Source: Sulfurospirillum diekertiae (GTDB taxonomy: Bacteria; Campylobacterota; Campylobacteria; Campylobacterales; Sulfurospirillaceae). Taken from it: a stretch of 64,000 nucleotides of DNA. The notes below the pieces were generated by a model. The model was not told the DNA's origin. It was given only the letters and a program-made list of their open reading frames with translations, and searched no databases. Positions 55,993-64,000 of this stretch are shown here, piece by piece. Location of the stretch: the NCBI RefSeq assembly GCF_011769985.2, contig NZ_CP039734.2:868001-932000 (forward strand), in the 5' to 3' direction. Numbering within the stretch: position 1 is the first letter of the stretch; each line of letters begins with the position of its first letter. The translations under genes and the position numbers were made by a program.

Positions 55993-56894
55993 TTGAGTTT
56001 CTCTTTTGCCCGAAAGCGTGGGAGCTGAGAGATAATAATACCCCCAAAAATAACAAAGCTTGCCATCATCTCTGTTTGACTTAAGACTTCGCCCAAGAAG
56101 AAGTAGGCAAGAAGAACGGTAAATACGGGGATAAGATTGACAAAGACTGAGGCGCGTGAAGCTTCAATGCGACTGAGAGCTAGGTTAAACATGCCATACC
56201 CTCCAAGGGTTACTACGATGCCAAGGTAACACAACCAGCCCAACGCTTCCCAAGAGAGATTGAGTGGCACACCCCATGATTCCCACAGCGCCAAAGGGAA
56301 GAAAAAAAGTGTTCCCACAAAGGCTTGAATTGCGGTTAAGAAGAGGGCAGAGAAGCGTTGGCTAAGGTAACGTACTGAGATGGCGTACCATGTTCCACAG
56401 ATCATCGCACAAAATTCTAAGAAGTTTCCTAAAAGCGGATTGGTCGCGTGTTCACTGCTTTGGGCTCCAAGGCTCAGCCAAACAGCTCCTGCAACGGCTA
56501 AAGCAGAGCCTATCACCACACGTTTACTGAGGTACTCTTTGAGCACAAAACTTGCTGCAATCGCTGTCATCAGAGGCATCATCGAGGTGATCATACCTGC
56601 TTGCGAAGCGGTAGTGAGTTGTAACGCTTTGGCTTCAAAAATGAAGTAAAGGCAGGGTTCAAAAAAGGTCAGAAGTAAAATGTACTTGATATCTTTTTTC
56701 GTAAATTCAAACGTAGAAAACTGTTTGATAAAGTAGACGAAGCAGAGACTCGCAATGGACATACGACCAAACATCGCACTCATGGGTCCCAAAACACCAA
56801 GAACGGCTTTGAGGGCGATAAAAGAGCTTGCCCATGTCAGCATGGCGATGAGTAAAAATACGATCCCAATTAAATCAATGCGTTCTTGCTTCAT
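55989..56894 (-). CDS. EamA/DMT-family transporter
   Basis: 301 residues with ten membrane helices arranged as two EamA repeats: AMLTWASSFIALKAVLG in the first and SFVLKEYLSKRVVIGSALAVAGAVWL plus VFTVLLAYFFLGEVL for the second. Family members transport metabolites or amino acids out of the cell. Substrate unknown. It overlaps the palindromic terminator region at its 3' end. Confidence 0.9.
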   Translation of the reverse strand: MKQERIDLIGIVFLLIAMLTWASSFIALKAVLGVLGPMSAMFGRMSIASLCFVYFIKQFSTFEFTKKDIKYILLLTFFEPCLYFIFEAKALQLTTASQAGMITSMMPLMTAIAASFVLKEYLSKRVVIGSALAVAGAVWLSLGAQSSEHATNPLLGNFLEFCAMICGTWYAISVRYLSQRFSALFLTAIQAFVGTLFFFPLALWESWGVPLNLSWEALGWLCYLGIVVTLGGYGMFNLALSRIEASRASVFVNLIPVFTVLLAYFFLGEVLSQTEMMASFVIFGGIIISQLPRFRAKEKLN

Positions 56895-56976
56895 TATGTA
56901 ATCTCTCTCTTAAAAAATGTGTGCCATTGTACCGCCTCTTTGCTAAAAACAGCGATATTTTGAGTACAATGAGTTT

Positions 56977-57627
56977 ATGGAACTATTCAGCTTACGCAAC
57001 ATCATTCTTATCATTCTGATCATCATCGGCATCAACTACTATAAAAGTAGACAAGAAGTTGATGTGCAAAGTCTCGCTTTGCCACTGGATACCAAAGTGC
57101 TTGCTTTTGGCGACAGTCTAACCTTTGGCTATGGAGCACCAAGCGAAAAAAGCTACCCTTCTGACTTAGTCGATCTTTTACATGTAACGGTCATCAACGA
57201 AGGGGTCAATGGAGAACTCAGTGAACAAGGTTTGGCTCGTTTAGCAGGTGTTCTTGAACGCCACAAACCAGACATTTTAGTTTTATGCCATGGTGGCAAT
57301 GATATTTTACGTAAAATTGATGTGGCTCAAACGAAACATAATCTCAATGAAATGGTCAAGTTAGCCAAAGAACAGGGCATTTATGTCCTCTTGGTCGGTG
57401 TGCCAACGTTTGGTATTTTAAATTTTGATGTGCCACCGTTTTACTATGAGGTGGCGAAAGAGAATAACATTGAGATTGAAGATAGCAGTCTTAAAAAAAT
57501 CTTTGACAACGAAACCACGCTTAAGTCTGACAAGGTTCACCCAAATGCCGATGGCTACGAATTGATGGCTAAAAGCATCGCTCGAATGCTGAGTGAAAAC
57601 TACCACCCATCAGCGAAAGCGTTTTAA
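56977..57627 (+). CDS. SGNH/GDSL hydrolase (TesA-like)
   Basis: 216 residues with an N-terminal membrane anchor (about 5-20). Block I FGDSLTFGYGAPSEKSYPSDL carries the nucleophile Ser, block III HGGNDILRK the Asn, and block V DKVHPNADGYELMA the Asp/His pair. TesA-like members are periplasmic thioesterases, lysophospholipases or arylesterases. The 3' end overlaps the convergent gene by 18 bases. Confidence 0.9.
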   Translation: MELFSLRNIILIILIIIGINYYKSRQEVDVQSLALPLDTKVLAFGDSLTFGYGAPSEKSYPSDLVDLLHVTVINEGVNGELSEQGLARLAGVLERHKPDILVLCHGGNDILRKIDVAQTKHNLNEMVKLAKEQGIYVLLVGVPTFGILNFDVPPFYYEVAKENNIEIEDSSLKKIFDNETTLKSDKVHPNADGYELMAKSIARMLSENYHPSAKAF

Positions 57628-57900
57628 AATTCCTTTTAAATACTCCTCCGCCAAGGTTGCGATCTCCTCTTCACTGAGGGTAATCGGTTCTGTTTGAGAA
57701 GGGATATTGTTGAGTAGAACTGCCATTTGCGTGCAGGTTTTAAAAAGCTCTTCAGGACTCATGGAAACCATGACATGTAAAACGTCATTGGGAAGATTTC
57801 GAGGTTCTAGTTGGTGCAGTGCCGTAAGCTTGGCTAAAAAAGTTTCAATGGTAGGATGCAAACGTTTTTCCTTATTTTTTTTTGTGCAATTATGCCACAT
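57610..57900 (-). CDS. Conserved hypothetical protein
   Basis: 96 residues from ATG 57900 is my preferred start; a longer frame to 58044 would overlap the promoter and first codons of the divergent CNBD-CBS gene. The sequence is helical and charged (MVSMSPEELFKTCTQMAVLLNN, SEEEIATLAEEYLKGIL) with no recognised motif. It is cytoplasmic by composition. It overlaps the SGNH hydrolase end by 18 bases, convergently. Confidence 0.55.
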   Translation of the reverse strand: MWHNCTKKNKEKRLHPTIETFLAKLTALHQLEPRNLPNDVLHVMVSMSPEELFKTCTQMAVLLNNIPSQTEPITLSEEEIATLAEEYLKGILKRFR

Positions 57901-57993
57901 TCTTTGTTTATCTGCTTCATTAATCTTACCATGTAAGCATATTTTGGCTCGCTCCACGTTACAATCAAAGTTACTCTCATAAAGGGGCTTGGC

Positions 57994-59811
57994 ATGAGTA
58001 TGTACGATCTTGAGGCGTTTTTGCGCTCTATTCATCCGTTTCAACTGCTTTCCAAAACCGAGATTGCTAAAGCCATCAGTGCGATGAATATCGCTTACTA
58101 TAAAAAAGAAACCTTGTTGCTTTCACCTTCAAAACCCGCTGAATTTTTATACATTATCATTAAAGGCGAAGTAGGGGAGTTTCATGAAGAGGAACTGCTG
58201 AAGGTGTACAGCAAATCCAACTCATTTGATGCCGATGCACTGATTTATTCCAAAAGTGAGAGCAGTTTTAAAGTTTTGGAAGAGCTCATTTGCTATGAGC
58301 TGAAAAAAGTCGATTTTCTCGCTTTACTTGACTCCAACGCAGCATTTAAAGCCTACTTCATCCAAGACCTTGCTAACAAAATCCAATCCGCTAAAGCCAA
58401 AGAGTACACGACAGAACTCTCAGGATTTATGATGGCGCGCGTGCAAGACAGCTACTTGCATGAGCCGACTATCGTAGAAAAAGAGTGCTCCATTATCGAT
58501 GCCCTTGCTCAGATGGAGGCGACAAAGAGTAGTTGTATCATCGTTCGAAATGGCGAGGAGTATGAGTATGGCATCGTGACCGACAGCATTGTTCGTCGTC
58601 ATGTACTTTTTGAGGAGTACGATAAACATGCCGCTATTGGTCCCATTGCTCTACATCCCATTATTACTATCGAAGCGGATGACTACCTTTTTAACGCACT
58701 TCTTTCTTTTACAAAACATTCCATTAAGCGCCTTATTGTCACACGCGATGGCGAAATTATCGGCATATTGGAGCAACTGGATCTGCTCAGCTATTTTGCC
58801 AACCACACCTATTTGGTCGCCGTTCAAATCCGTAAAGCGACCACGATTGAAGAGCTTAAACAAGCCAGTTTTGATCTGATTAGCATCGTGAAAAAGTTAC
58901 ATGTAAAAGGAACCAAGGTTGATTATATCGCCAAGCTGATCTCTGAGATCAACGAGAAGATTTATGAAAAGCTCTATGGCATGATCGTCCCACCTGAGCT
59001 TGCCCAAAAAGCGTGTTTGGTTGTGATGGGGAGTGAAGGGCGCAAAGAGCAGCTCCTTAAAACTGACCAAGACAATGCGTTGATTATTGACGATAATGTC
59101 AATGAAAGCCTTTATATTCCCTACATGCGGCGTTTTACTGAAACACTTATCGATTTTGGATTTCCGCGCTGTGAGGGTAACATCATGGTTTCCAATCCGT
59201 ATTGGTGCAAACACTGGAGTGCTTACCAAAAGGAGATCATGCGTTGGTTTGATGCCCCAAGCATGGAAGATGTCATGAATCTCGCGATTTTTTTCGATGC
59301 AATTCCTGTGGCGGGTGAAGTGTCGATGTTGCATAAACTCAAAAATGAAATCTTTGAACATGTCGAAGAGCAGAGTCCTTTTTTAGCCAATTTTGCGAAA
59401 GCGGCAACGGCATTTGAAACGCCCATTGGTATGTTTACCAATCTGATTGCTCAAAATCATAAAATTGATGTCAAAAAAGGAGGAATTTTCCCCATCGTTC
59501 AAGGTGTGCGTGCCCTTGCATTAGAGCATAAAATCGAAGTGACCGACACGCTTACGCGCATAAAGAAACTTGCAAAGTTAGACGTCATAGACAATGATTT
59601 TGCAGGCGCACTCATCGAAGCGTTTGATACTCTTTTGAACTTGCGCCTGAAAGAGCGTTTGAGTTTGGGTGAAGAAAAAGGGCTAGATAACTTCGTGAAC
59701 ATCGAAAATCTCAACCAATTAGAGCTAGAACTGCTCAAAGACAGCTTCAAAATCGTCAATAAATTTAAGAAGTTTTTGACGTACCATTTTAAACTTTCTA
59801 TGGTGAGCTAA
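57994..59811 (+). CDS. CNBD-CBS-DUF294 putative nucleotidyltransferase
   Basis: 605 residues. A cyclic-nucleotide-binding-like domain (about 1-140), a CBS pair (about 150-270; YGIVTDSIVRRHVLF and GEIIGILEQLDLLSYF) and a DUF294 nucleotidyltransferase domain with MGSEGRKEQLLKTDQDNALI near 346, followed by its C-terminal helical domain. DUF294 proteins resemble GlnD and are thought to modify proteins or nucleotides in response to bound ligands. It sits one base from a DnaQ-like exonuclease gene, a pairing also recalled from related bacteria. Confidence 0.88.
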   Translation: MSMYDLEAFLRSIHPFQLLSKTEIAKAISAMNIAYYKKETLLLSPSKPAEFLYIIIKGEVGEFHEEELLKVYSKSNSFDADALIYSKSESSFKVLEELICYELKKVDFLALLDSNAAFKAYFIQDLANKIQSAKAKEYTTELSGFMMARVQDSYLHEPTIVEKECSIIDALAQMEATKSSCIIVRNGEEYEYGIVTDSIVRRHVLFEEYDKHAAIGPIALHPIITIEADDYLFNALLSFTKHSIKRLIVTRDGEIIGILEQLDLLSYFANHTYLVAVQIRKATTIEELKQASFDLISIVKKLHVKGTKVDYIAKLISEINEKIYEKLYGMIVPPELAQKACLVVMGSEGRKEQLLKTDQDNALIIDDNVNESLYIPYMRRFTETLIDFGFPRCEGNIMVSNPYWCKHWSAYQKEIMRWFDAPSMEDVMNLAIFFDAIPVAGEVSMLHKLKNEIFEHVEEQSPFLANFAKAATAFETPIGMFTNLIAQNHKIDVKKGGIFPIVQGVRALALEHKIEVTDTLTRIKKLAKLDVIDNDFAGALIEAFDTLLNLRLKERLSLGEEKGLDNFVNIENLNQLELELLKDSFKIVNKFKKFLTYHFKLSMVS

Positions 59812-59812
59812 T

Positions 59813-60424
59813 ATGTTTGCCTCTTTCTTTGCCAAACGAAATGCCAAAAAACTCAAGGATGAGCAGTATCGTTTTTTATTTGATGAAGCGCCCGTTGATG
59901 AGGTGGTAGTGTTTGACACCGAAACGACAGGGCTTAGTCCTAAAAAAGATGAGATTCTCTCTATTGGCGCGGTGAAAATCAAGGGCAATAAAATCTTGAT
60001 GTCCGAAAAGTTTGAGCTCTTCATCAAACCCAGTCGTGAGATCAATGAAAAAAGTATTAAGATTCACCAAATTCGCAATGTCGATTTAGAACATGGCATC
60101 GCTCCACACGAGGCAATCGTGCAGTTTTTGCACTTCATTGGTTCACGCCCACTGGTCGGCTATTACCTTGAGTTTGACATCAAGATGATGAACACTTATG
60201 TTAAACCGTGGCTTGGCATCAACCTTCCAAATCCGCAAATCGAAGTCTCAGGACTCTACCACGATAAAAAGATCAAATTCATCCCCGATGGCGTCATCGA
60301 CCTGCGCTTTGATGTGATGATGAACGATCTTGGATTGCCTATTTTTGGAAAGCATGACGCACTGAACGATGCGGTAATGACGGCGATGATGTATATTAAA
60401 CTGCAAAATATTGGGAAGATTTAG
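59813..60424 (+). CDS. DnaQ-like 3'-5' exonuclease
   Basis: 203 residues, DEDDh fold: VVFDTETTGLSPKKDEILSIGAVKI (Exo I, Asp and Glu), PLVGYYLEFDIKMMN (Exo II) and GKHDALNDAVMTAMM (Exo III, His and Asp). It is a proofreading-like or stand-alone exonuclease, about the size of a DNA polymerase III epsilon subunit. It starts one base after the DUF294 gene stop, so both are one operon. The pairing hints at a shared nucleotide-dependent process. Confidence 0.92.
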   Translation: MFASFFAKRNAKKLKDEQYRFLFDEAPVDEVVVFDTETTGLSPKKDEILSIGAVKIKGNKILMSEKFELFIKPSREINEKSIKIHQIRNVDLEHGIAPHEAIVQFLHFIGSRPLVGYYLEFDIKMMNTYVKPWLGINLPNPQIEVSGLYHDKKIKFIPDGVIDLRFDVMMNDLGLPIFGKHDALNDAVMTAMMYIKLQNIGKI

Positions 60425-60437
60425 GTGGCTTTTTTGC

Positions 60438-60463
60438 TTTACATGTAAAGGTTATGTTATAAT
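60438..60463 (+). promoter_or_regulatory. Palindrome covering the -35 region plus -10 box of the MntA/HepT operon
   Basis: TTTACATGTAAA (60438-60449) ends eight bases before TATAAT (60458-60463), covering the place of a -35 element. RBS GAAAGGA precedes ATG 60490. It is the second promoter in the window with a palindrome at a regulatory position. Confidence 0.5.
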
Positions 60464-60489
60464 TTTTCAAATTCACGAAAGGATAAACG

Positions 60490-60771
60490 ATGGGTTATTT
60501 AGAAGTATTAAGCACCTTGGCACAACTCAAAACCAAATACAACATCCCAGAACTTTACCTTTTCGGCTCTTTTGCTAAGCACCAAGATAATGAGAACAGC
60601 GACGTTGACATCGCTGTCAAACTCGAAAAAGCAGATGCATTTTTACTTGTACGCATCATCATGCAAGAAGCGCAAGAAAAACTTCACAGAAACGTGGATA
60701 TCGTGCAACTGCGAGAGCGCATGAATCCTCTACTAAAAAAAGTTATTCTTGAAGAGGGCGTACGTGTCTGA
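60490..60771 (+). CDS. MntA-like minimal nucleotidyltransferase antitoxin
   Basis: 93 residues with the minimal nucleotidyltransferase signature LFGSFAKHQDNENSDVDIAVKL (GSx10DxD). In type VII MntA/HepT systems this enzyme AMPylates the HEPN toxin on a tyrosine and neutralises it. The next gene is such a HEPN protein and overlaps the stop. It may serve in phage defence or persistence; nothing in the sequence settles which. Confidence 0.9.
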   Translation: MGYLEVLSTLAQLKTKYNIPELYLFGSFAKHQDNENSDVDIAVKLEKADAFLLVRIIMQEAQEKLHRNVDIVQLRERMNPLLKKVILEEGVRV

Positions 60772-61132
60772 GCAAGAACTTGTGCAAAGCATTCTCGAAC
60801 AGATGATTCTCTCGTGCGAAAGAGTTGAAAAACGTTTTTCCACTATCCAAACGATTAATGATTTTTTAGACACCGAAGAAGGCATCGAAAAGCTTGATGC
60901 CATTTGTATGCAACTCATTGCTTTAGGCGAAAGTGTCAAAAACCTCGATAAGATCACACACAAAACGTTACTTCTCCGCTACCCACAAATCGTTTGGAGC
61001 GAAGTAGCTGGCATGCGCGACATCATCAGCCATCACTATTTTGATCTCAACGCTGAGATCGTTTTTGAGGTGTGTCAAAATCACATTAAACCGCTTAAAA
61101 ATACACTGCAAATGATTCAAAAGGAATTTTGA
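60764..61132 (+). CDS. HepT-like HEPN toxin
   Basis: 122 residues from GTG 60764 (AGAGGG about seven bases upstream; the frame extends to TTG 60749). HEPN/DUF86 helical protein with the ribonuclease motif RxxxxHxY: MRDIISHHYFDLN. The Tyr in this motif is the site AMPylated by MntA in characterised systems. It overlaps the antitoxin gene by eight bases. The gene immediately after follows without a gap. Confidence 0.88.
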   Translation: MSEQELVQSILEQMILSCERVEKRFSTIQTINDFLDTEEGIEKLDAICMQLIALGESVKNLDKITHKTLLLRYPQIVWSEVAGMRDIISHHYFDLNAEIVFEVCQNHIKPLKNTLQMIQKEF

Positions 61133-61771
61133 ATGGAAAGTACATCATTAAGTTGTGGAATTATTATGCCTATTTCGGCAATGGATGGATACCTAGCAAA
61201 ACACTGGGAAGAAATTCAAGCAATTTATATTGATGTTGCACAAAAATGTGGTCTTAGTAATGCAAAGCTTGTCAGCGAAGAGAAATCATCAGGTGTGATT
61301 CATACCAATATCATTAAAAATTTATTTGAAAATGATATTGTCATCTGTGATGTAAGTGGTAAAAATCCTAATGTTATGTTTGAACTTGGTCTGCGTATTG
61401 CCTTTGATAAACCTGTTATTGTTACAAAGGACGATGAAACAAAAATTAGTTTTGATATAGCACCTTTAAAATACCTTGAATACCCTAAAACACAACATCA
61501 TGGTGGAATAGAAAAATTTAAAATAGATCTTACTGAGTGCTTACAAGCGACATTAGAAAAAAGCCCTTCCTATCTTCAAAGTTTTGGTATCAATTACAGC
61601 CGTGTTGATAATAGTGAAGCTTTTTTACAGAAATTGAGCAGTATTGAAAAGGATGTTCGTTTAACAAAAATCTTGACACTTCAGAATCAATCTAACCTTT
61701 CAAATCTAAATGATTTAATTCCTTTTGACCCAGTTGCGAGACTCAATAGAAAATTAGGAATAAAATCCTAA
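61133..61771 (+). CDS. Nucleoside deoxyribosyltransferase/TIR-like protein
   Basis: 212 residues. An N-terminal Rossmann-type segment CGIIMPISAMDGYLAKHW is followed by IIKNLFENDIVICDVSGKNPNVMFELGLRIAFDKPVIV, the characteristic block of the nucleoside 2-deoxyribosyltransferase/TIR-like (STIR) superfamily, with Glu in NVMFELG. The C-terminal 80 residues are helical and unrecognised. Members act as nucleotide-processing effectors or sensors in defence systems. Its ATG starts right after the HepT stop, so it may be part of the same operon. The 3' region beyond is non-coding. Confidence 0.75.
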   Translation: MESTSLSCGIIMPISAMDGYLAKHWEEIQAIYIDVAQKCGLSNAKLVSEEKSSGVIHTNIIKNLFENDIVICDVSGKNPNVMFELGLRIAFDKPVIVTKDDETKISFDIAPLKYLEYPKTQHHGGIEKFKIDLTECLQATLEKSPSYLQSFGINYSRVDNSEAFLQKLSSIEKDVRLTKILTLQNQSNLSNLNDLIPFDPVARLNRKLGIKS

Positions 61772-62192
61772 TTTATATTTTAAATAATAAAAGGCCAGTG
61801 TTAAACTTTTAACTTTTTAGTACATAATACTTTGCTTTCTTCATCATTTGCCTGTTTTATATGTTCTGAGTCTTTACATGTAAAGCTATTTATGAGTCTC
61901 ACCTATTCACAAAAGTTAAAAGTTTGGCTCTCCAATCCTGAGTTGCTCTCTATGAAATCCTTGCAAAAATGCTTTATCTACGCACTCATTTCTTTCACAT
62001 GAGAACGAAGTAAATAAATTTTGGTTATGCTATTTTCATGTTGCGATCTTGATGTAAAATAGAGTAATGAGATATTTGAAATAAAGTAATTTTGCAATAA
62101 GTATACTGATTTTATAGGGTTACATTAACCTATTTTTGGGTCAATTACAAGCAACTTAAATCAATATATATTGATATATAAAGGATGTTTCC
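61772..62192. other. Intergenic region of 421 bases
   Basis: It contains a TTTACATGTAAA extended by TC/GC (61873-61884) and a 36-codon frame at 61892-62002 of unknown status (MSLTYSQKLKVWLSNPELLS...), possibly a remnant. AT-rich sequence near 62155-62180 with direct TATATA motifs may hold the ACR3 promoter. I see no hairpin terminator, tRNA or operator that I can support. Confidence 0.4.
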
Positions 62193-63248
62193 ATGCAAAA
62201 TAAATCGACAAAACCCGCTTCAGGTATGGGCTTTTTTGAGCGTTACCTTACGGTATGGGTGGCTTTGTGTATTATTGCGGGTGTGGCCATCGGTCAGTTT
62301 TTTCCTATCATTCCTCAGACGCTCAGTCGTTTTGAATATGCACATGTCTCCATTCCTATTGCCATTCTCATTTGGCTGATGATCTACCCAATGATGCTCA
62401 AAATTGACTTTGCGAGTATTTTGGACGCGGGTAAAAAACCTAAAGGCTTGTGTATTACATGCACGGTAAATTGGTTGATTAAACCTTTTACGATGTATCT
62501 TATCGCAGCTTTCTTTTTTAAAGTGCTCTTTGTAAACTTTTTACCTGAAAATCTTGCCAATGAATACTTGGCGGGTGCTATTTTACTCGGAGCGGCACCT
62601 TGTACGGCGATGGTGTTTGTATGGAGCCATCTGACCAAAGGCGATCCTGCGTACACGTTGATTCAAGTGGCGGTAAATGACCTGATTTTGCTGATTGCGT
62701 TTACGCCTATTGTGGCTTTTTTACTAGGCGTTAGTAATGTCTTTGTGCCGTATGACACGTTGTTTTTATCGGTTGTTTTATTTGTAGTCATCCCCTTGTT
62801 AAGCGGTTATCTTTCACGTCGTTATATCATCAAGCACAAAGGTCTTGGTTACTTTGAAAATGTGTTTATTAAAAAATTTAACAACACCACCATTCTTGGG
62901 CTTTTGCTCACACTCATCATTATTTTTACGTTTCAAGGCGACATTATTCTCAACAATCCTTTACATGTAATTCTTATTGCTATTCCCCTCACCCTTCAAA
63001 CCTTTTTTATTTTTTACATTTCCTATGGTTGGGCACGCGTCTGGAAGCTTCCTCATAACATTGCTGCACCTGCTGGAATGATTGGGGCGAGTAACTTTTT
63101 TGAACTTTCCGTAGCTGTAGCGATCACACTTTTTGGTTTGCAATCAGGTGCAACGCTGGCAACAGTCGTAGGCGTACTTGTGGAAGTTCCTGTCATGTTG
63201 GCGCTCGTGCGCATTGCGAACAACACAAAGCATTGGTTTGAAAAGTAG
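62193..63248 (+). CDS. Arsenite efflux transporter of the ACR3 family
   Basis: 351 residues with ten membrane helices. The ACR3 core motif GAAPCTAMVFVWSHL (with the essential Cys) and QVAVNDLILL, plus the C-terminal VAVAITLFGLQSGATLATVVG, identify it. It extrudes arsenite using the proton motive force. RBS AAAGGA precedes ATG 62193. No arsR or arsC lies beside it here. A terminator hairpin follows. Confidence 0.93.
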   Translation: MQNKSTKPASGMGFFERYLTVWVALCIIAGVAIGQFFPIIPQTLSRFEYAHVSIPIAILIWLMIYPMMLKIDFASILDAGKKPKGLCITCTVNWLIKPFTMYLIAAFFFKVLFVNFLPENLANEYLAGAILLGAAPCTAMVFVWSHLTKGDPAYTLIQVAVNDLILLIAFTPIVAFLLGVSNVFVPYDTLFLSVVLFVVIPLLSGYLSRRYIIKHKGLGYFENVFIKKFNNTTILGLLLTLIIIFTFQGDIILNNPLHVILIAIPLTLQTFFIFYISYGWARVWKLPHNIAAPAGMIGASNFFELSVAVAITLFGLQSGATLATVVGVLVEVPVMLALVRIANNTKHWFEK

Positions 63249-63267
63249 CAAGTAGAGAGACACAGGG

Positions 63268-63304
63268 TAACCACGAGAGGAAAATTCCCCTCGTGGTTAT
63301 TTTT
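63268..63304. terminator. Bidirectional terminator between ACR3 and metE
   Basis: TAACCACGAGAGG (63268-63280) pairs with CCCCTCGTGGTTA (63287-63299) around an AT loop, with T- and A-runs on either side. It is the strongest hairpin in the window. Confidence 0.9.
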
Positions 63305-64000
63305 AGCGTGCTAACTGCACGGCTTTTATCATGTTGGTTAAAGCGGCTTTAGTTTCACTCCAACCTCTGGTTTTTAAACCGCAATCAGGGTTGATCCAGA
63401 GTTGCTCTTTAGGCAAAACTTGCAAGCATGCTTTGATCTGCTCGCTCATTTCTTCCACACTCGGTACACGTGGCGAATGGATGTCATACACGCCCGGTCC
63501 AATTTGGGCTCTGTAGTTTGCTTTTTGAAAGACTTTGAGCAGTTTATTGCCACTGCGTGACGTCTCGATGGTGATGACATCGGCGTCCATACGTTCTATC
63601 GTGTCGATGATGTCATTGAAGTTGCTGTAACACATGTGCGTATGAATCTGTGTTTGATCCCATGCAATCCCTATCGAAGCTTTGAAACTCTCAACCGCCC
63701 ATTTTTCATACGCTTTGATCTTTTCCTCACGTAAAGGATAACCCTCTTTAAATGCCGCTTCATCGACTTGGATGATTTGGATGTCGTGACGTTGCAGTTC
63801 ATCGACCTCTTCAGAGATCGCATTGGCGACTTCAAAAGCTACTTCACTTTTCGGGATGTCATTGCGTACAAATGACCAGTTGAGGATGGTCACAGGGCCT
63901 GTAAGCATGCCTTTCATTGGTTTCTCAGTCAAGCTTTGGGCATACACTGTCCAGTCAACACTAAGGGGCTGTTTGCGACGAACGCTTCCGTATAAAAGCG
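63303..64000 (-). CDS. metE: Cobalamin-independent methionine synthase, C-terminal part (partial)
   Basis: The frame is open to the right edge, so only the last about 232 residues are present. Motifs: KGMLTGPVTILNWSF, QVDEAAF, HTHMCYSNF (zinc ligands His and Cys), ETSRSGNKLL, and LWINPDCGLKTRGW (third Cys). These are the catalytic C-terminal domain of MetE, which transfers the methyl group from methyltetrahydrofolate triglutamate to homocysteine. Reading leftward, it ends before the shared terminator. Confidence 0.94.
   Translation of the reverse strand, partial: LLYGSVRRKQPLSVDWTVYAQSLTEKPMKGMLTGPVTILNWSFVRNDIPKSEVAFEVANAISEEVDELQRHDIQIIQVDEAAFKEGYPLREEKIKAYEKWAVESFKASIGIAWDQTQIHTHMCYSNFNDIIDTIERMDADVITIETSRSGNKLLKVFQKANYRAQIGPGVYDIHSPRVPSVEEMSEQIKACLQVLPKEQLWINPDCGLKTRGWSETKAALTNMIKAVQLAR

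Noticed and set aside
58897-59361. 154-codon open frame antisense to the DUF294 protein
   Set aside because: It overlaps the conserved nucleotidyltransferase motif of the real gene and has no recognisable features.
61892-62002. 36-codon frame after the NDT-like gene
   Set aside because: No RBS or homology that I can see; kept only as a possible remnant in the intergenic entry.

Overview
The window looks like chromosomal DNA of a Campylobacterota (epsilonproteobacterial) heterotroph, most likely Sulfurospirillum or a close relative. This is inferred from protein style and gene mix: NosL-type accessory genes, dCache chemoreceptor, bacteriohemerythrin, CNBD-CBS-DUF294 protein next to a DnaQ-like exonuclease, ACR3, low-GC genes in tight ATGA-coupled operons. 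No rRNA, tRNA, CRISPR array, insertion sequence or prophage was recognised. Coding density is high.

Layout. 1-4508: tail of a cysteine-rich Sel1-repeat protein, then a coupled operon with a two-domain NosL-like protein, a small membrane protein, a FtsX/MacB-type ABC permease and ATPase, a cysteine-containing polytopic membrane protein and a divergent NosL-like protein. 4680-7955: periplasmic PhnD-like binding protein plus a HAMP-GGDEF-EAL-CZB protein. 7987-9818 (minus): response regulator and a frameshifted HisKA_2-type kinase. 10048-27248: a complete c-di-GMP-controlled giant adhesin system: TolC, LapB-like and LapC-like exporter, LuxR-type regulator, an RTX adhesin of about 2,990 residues with a Lap retention module, LapG-like protease and LapD-like receptor. 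The adhesin frame is broken just before its secretion signal. 27460-39421: two convergent sets of transglutaminase-like, circularly permuted ATP-grasp and alpha-E genes, the minus set joined to two M14/AspA-like genes. 39556-50041: ion transporter-like protein, bacteriohemerythrin, split ThrE-type exporter, CadA/ZntA-type P-ATPase with its ArsR/SmtB regulator, a possible PIN-like protein, a NimA-like flavoprotein, glyA, and an AraC-MGMT-GNAT fusion. 50241-64000: chemoreceptor, thiE, acyltransferase, ferritin-like protein, TrhA/HlyIII, LysE exporter with a 30-residue partner, EamA transporter, SGNH hydrolase, CNBD-CBS-DUF294 protein, DnaQ-like exonuclease, an MntA/HepT-like pair followed by a deoxyribosyltransferase-like gene, ACR3 and the end of metE.

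The strongest signal that gene annotation does not explain is the palindrome TTTACATGTAAA. I count 22 perfect copies and 13 more with the 10-base core TTACATGTAA, in genes and between them, where about 0.02 perfect copies would be expected for a roughly 40% GC sequence. Several copies sit against terminators, ribosome binding sites or -10 boxes. It behaves like a lineage-specific highly iterated palindrome.

Several genes show lesions at invariant positions: the adhesin C-terminus and the histidine kinase (frameshifts), the P-type ATPase (DKPGT instead of DKTGT), one transglutaminase-like protein (catalytic Cys to Ser) and one M14-like protein (zinc ligands lost). The first three could be sequencing errors or recent mutations. 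The last two look like evolved pseudoenzymes in an operon that also has an apparently active M14 paralogue.
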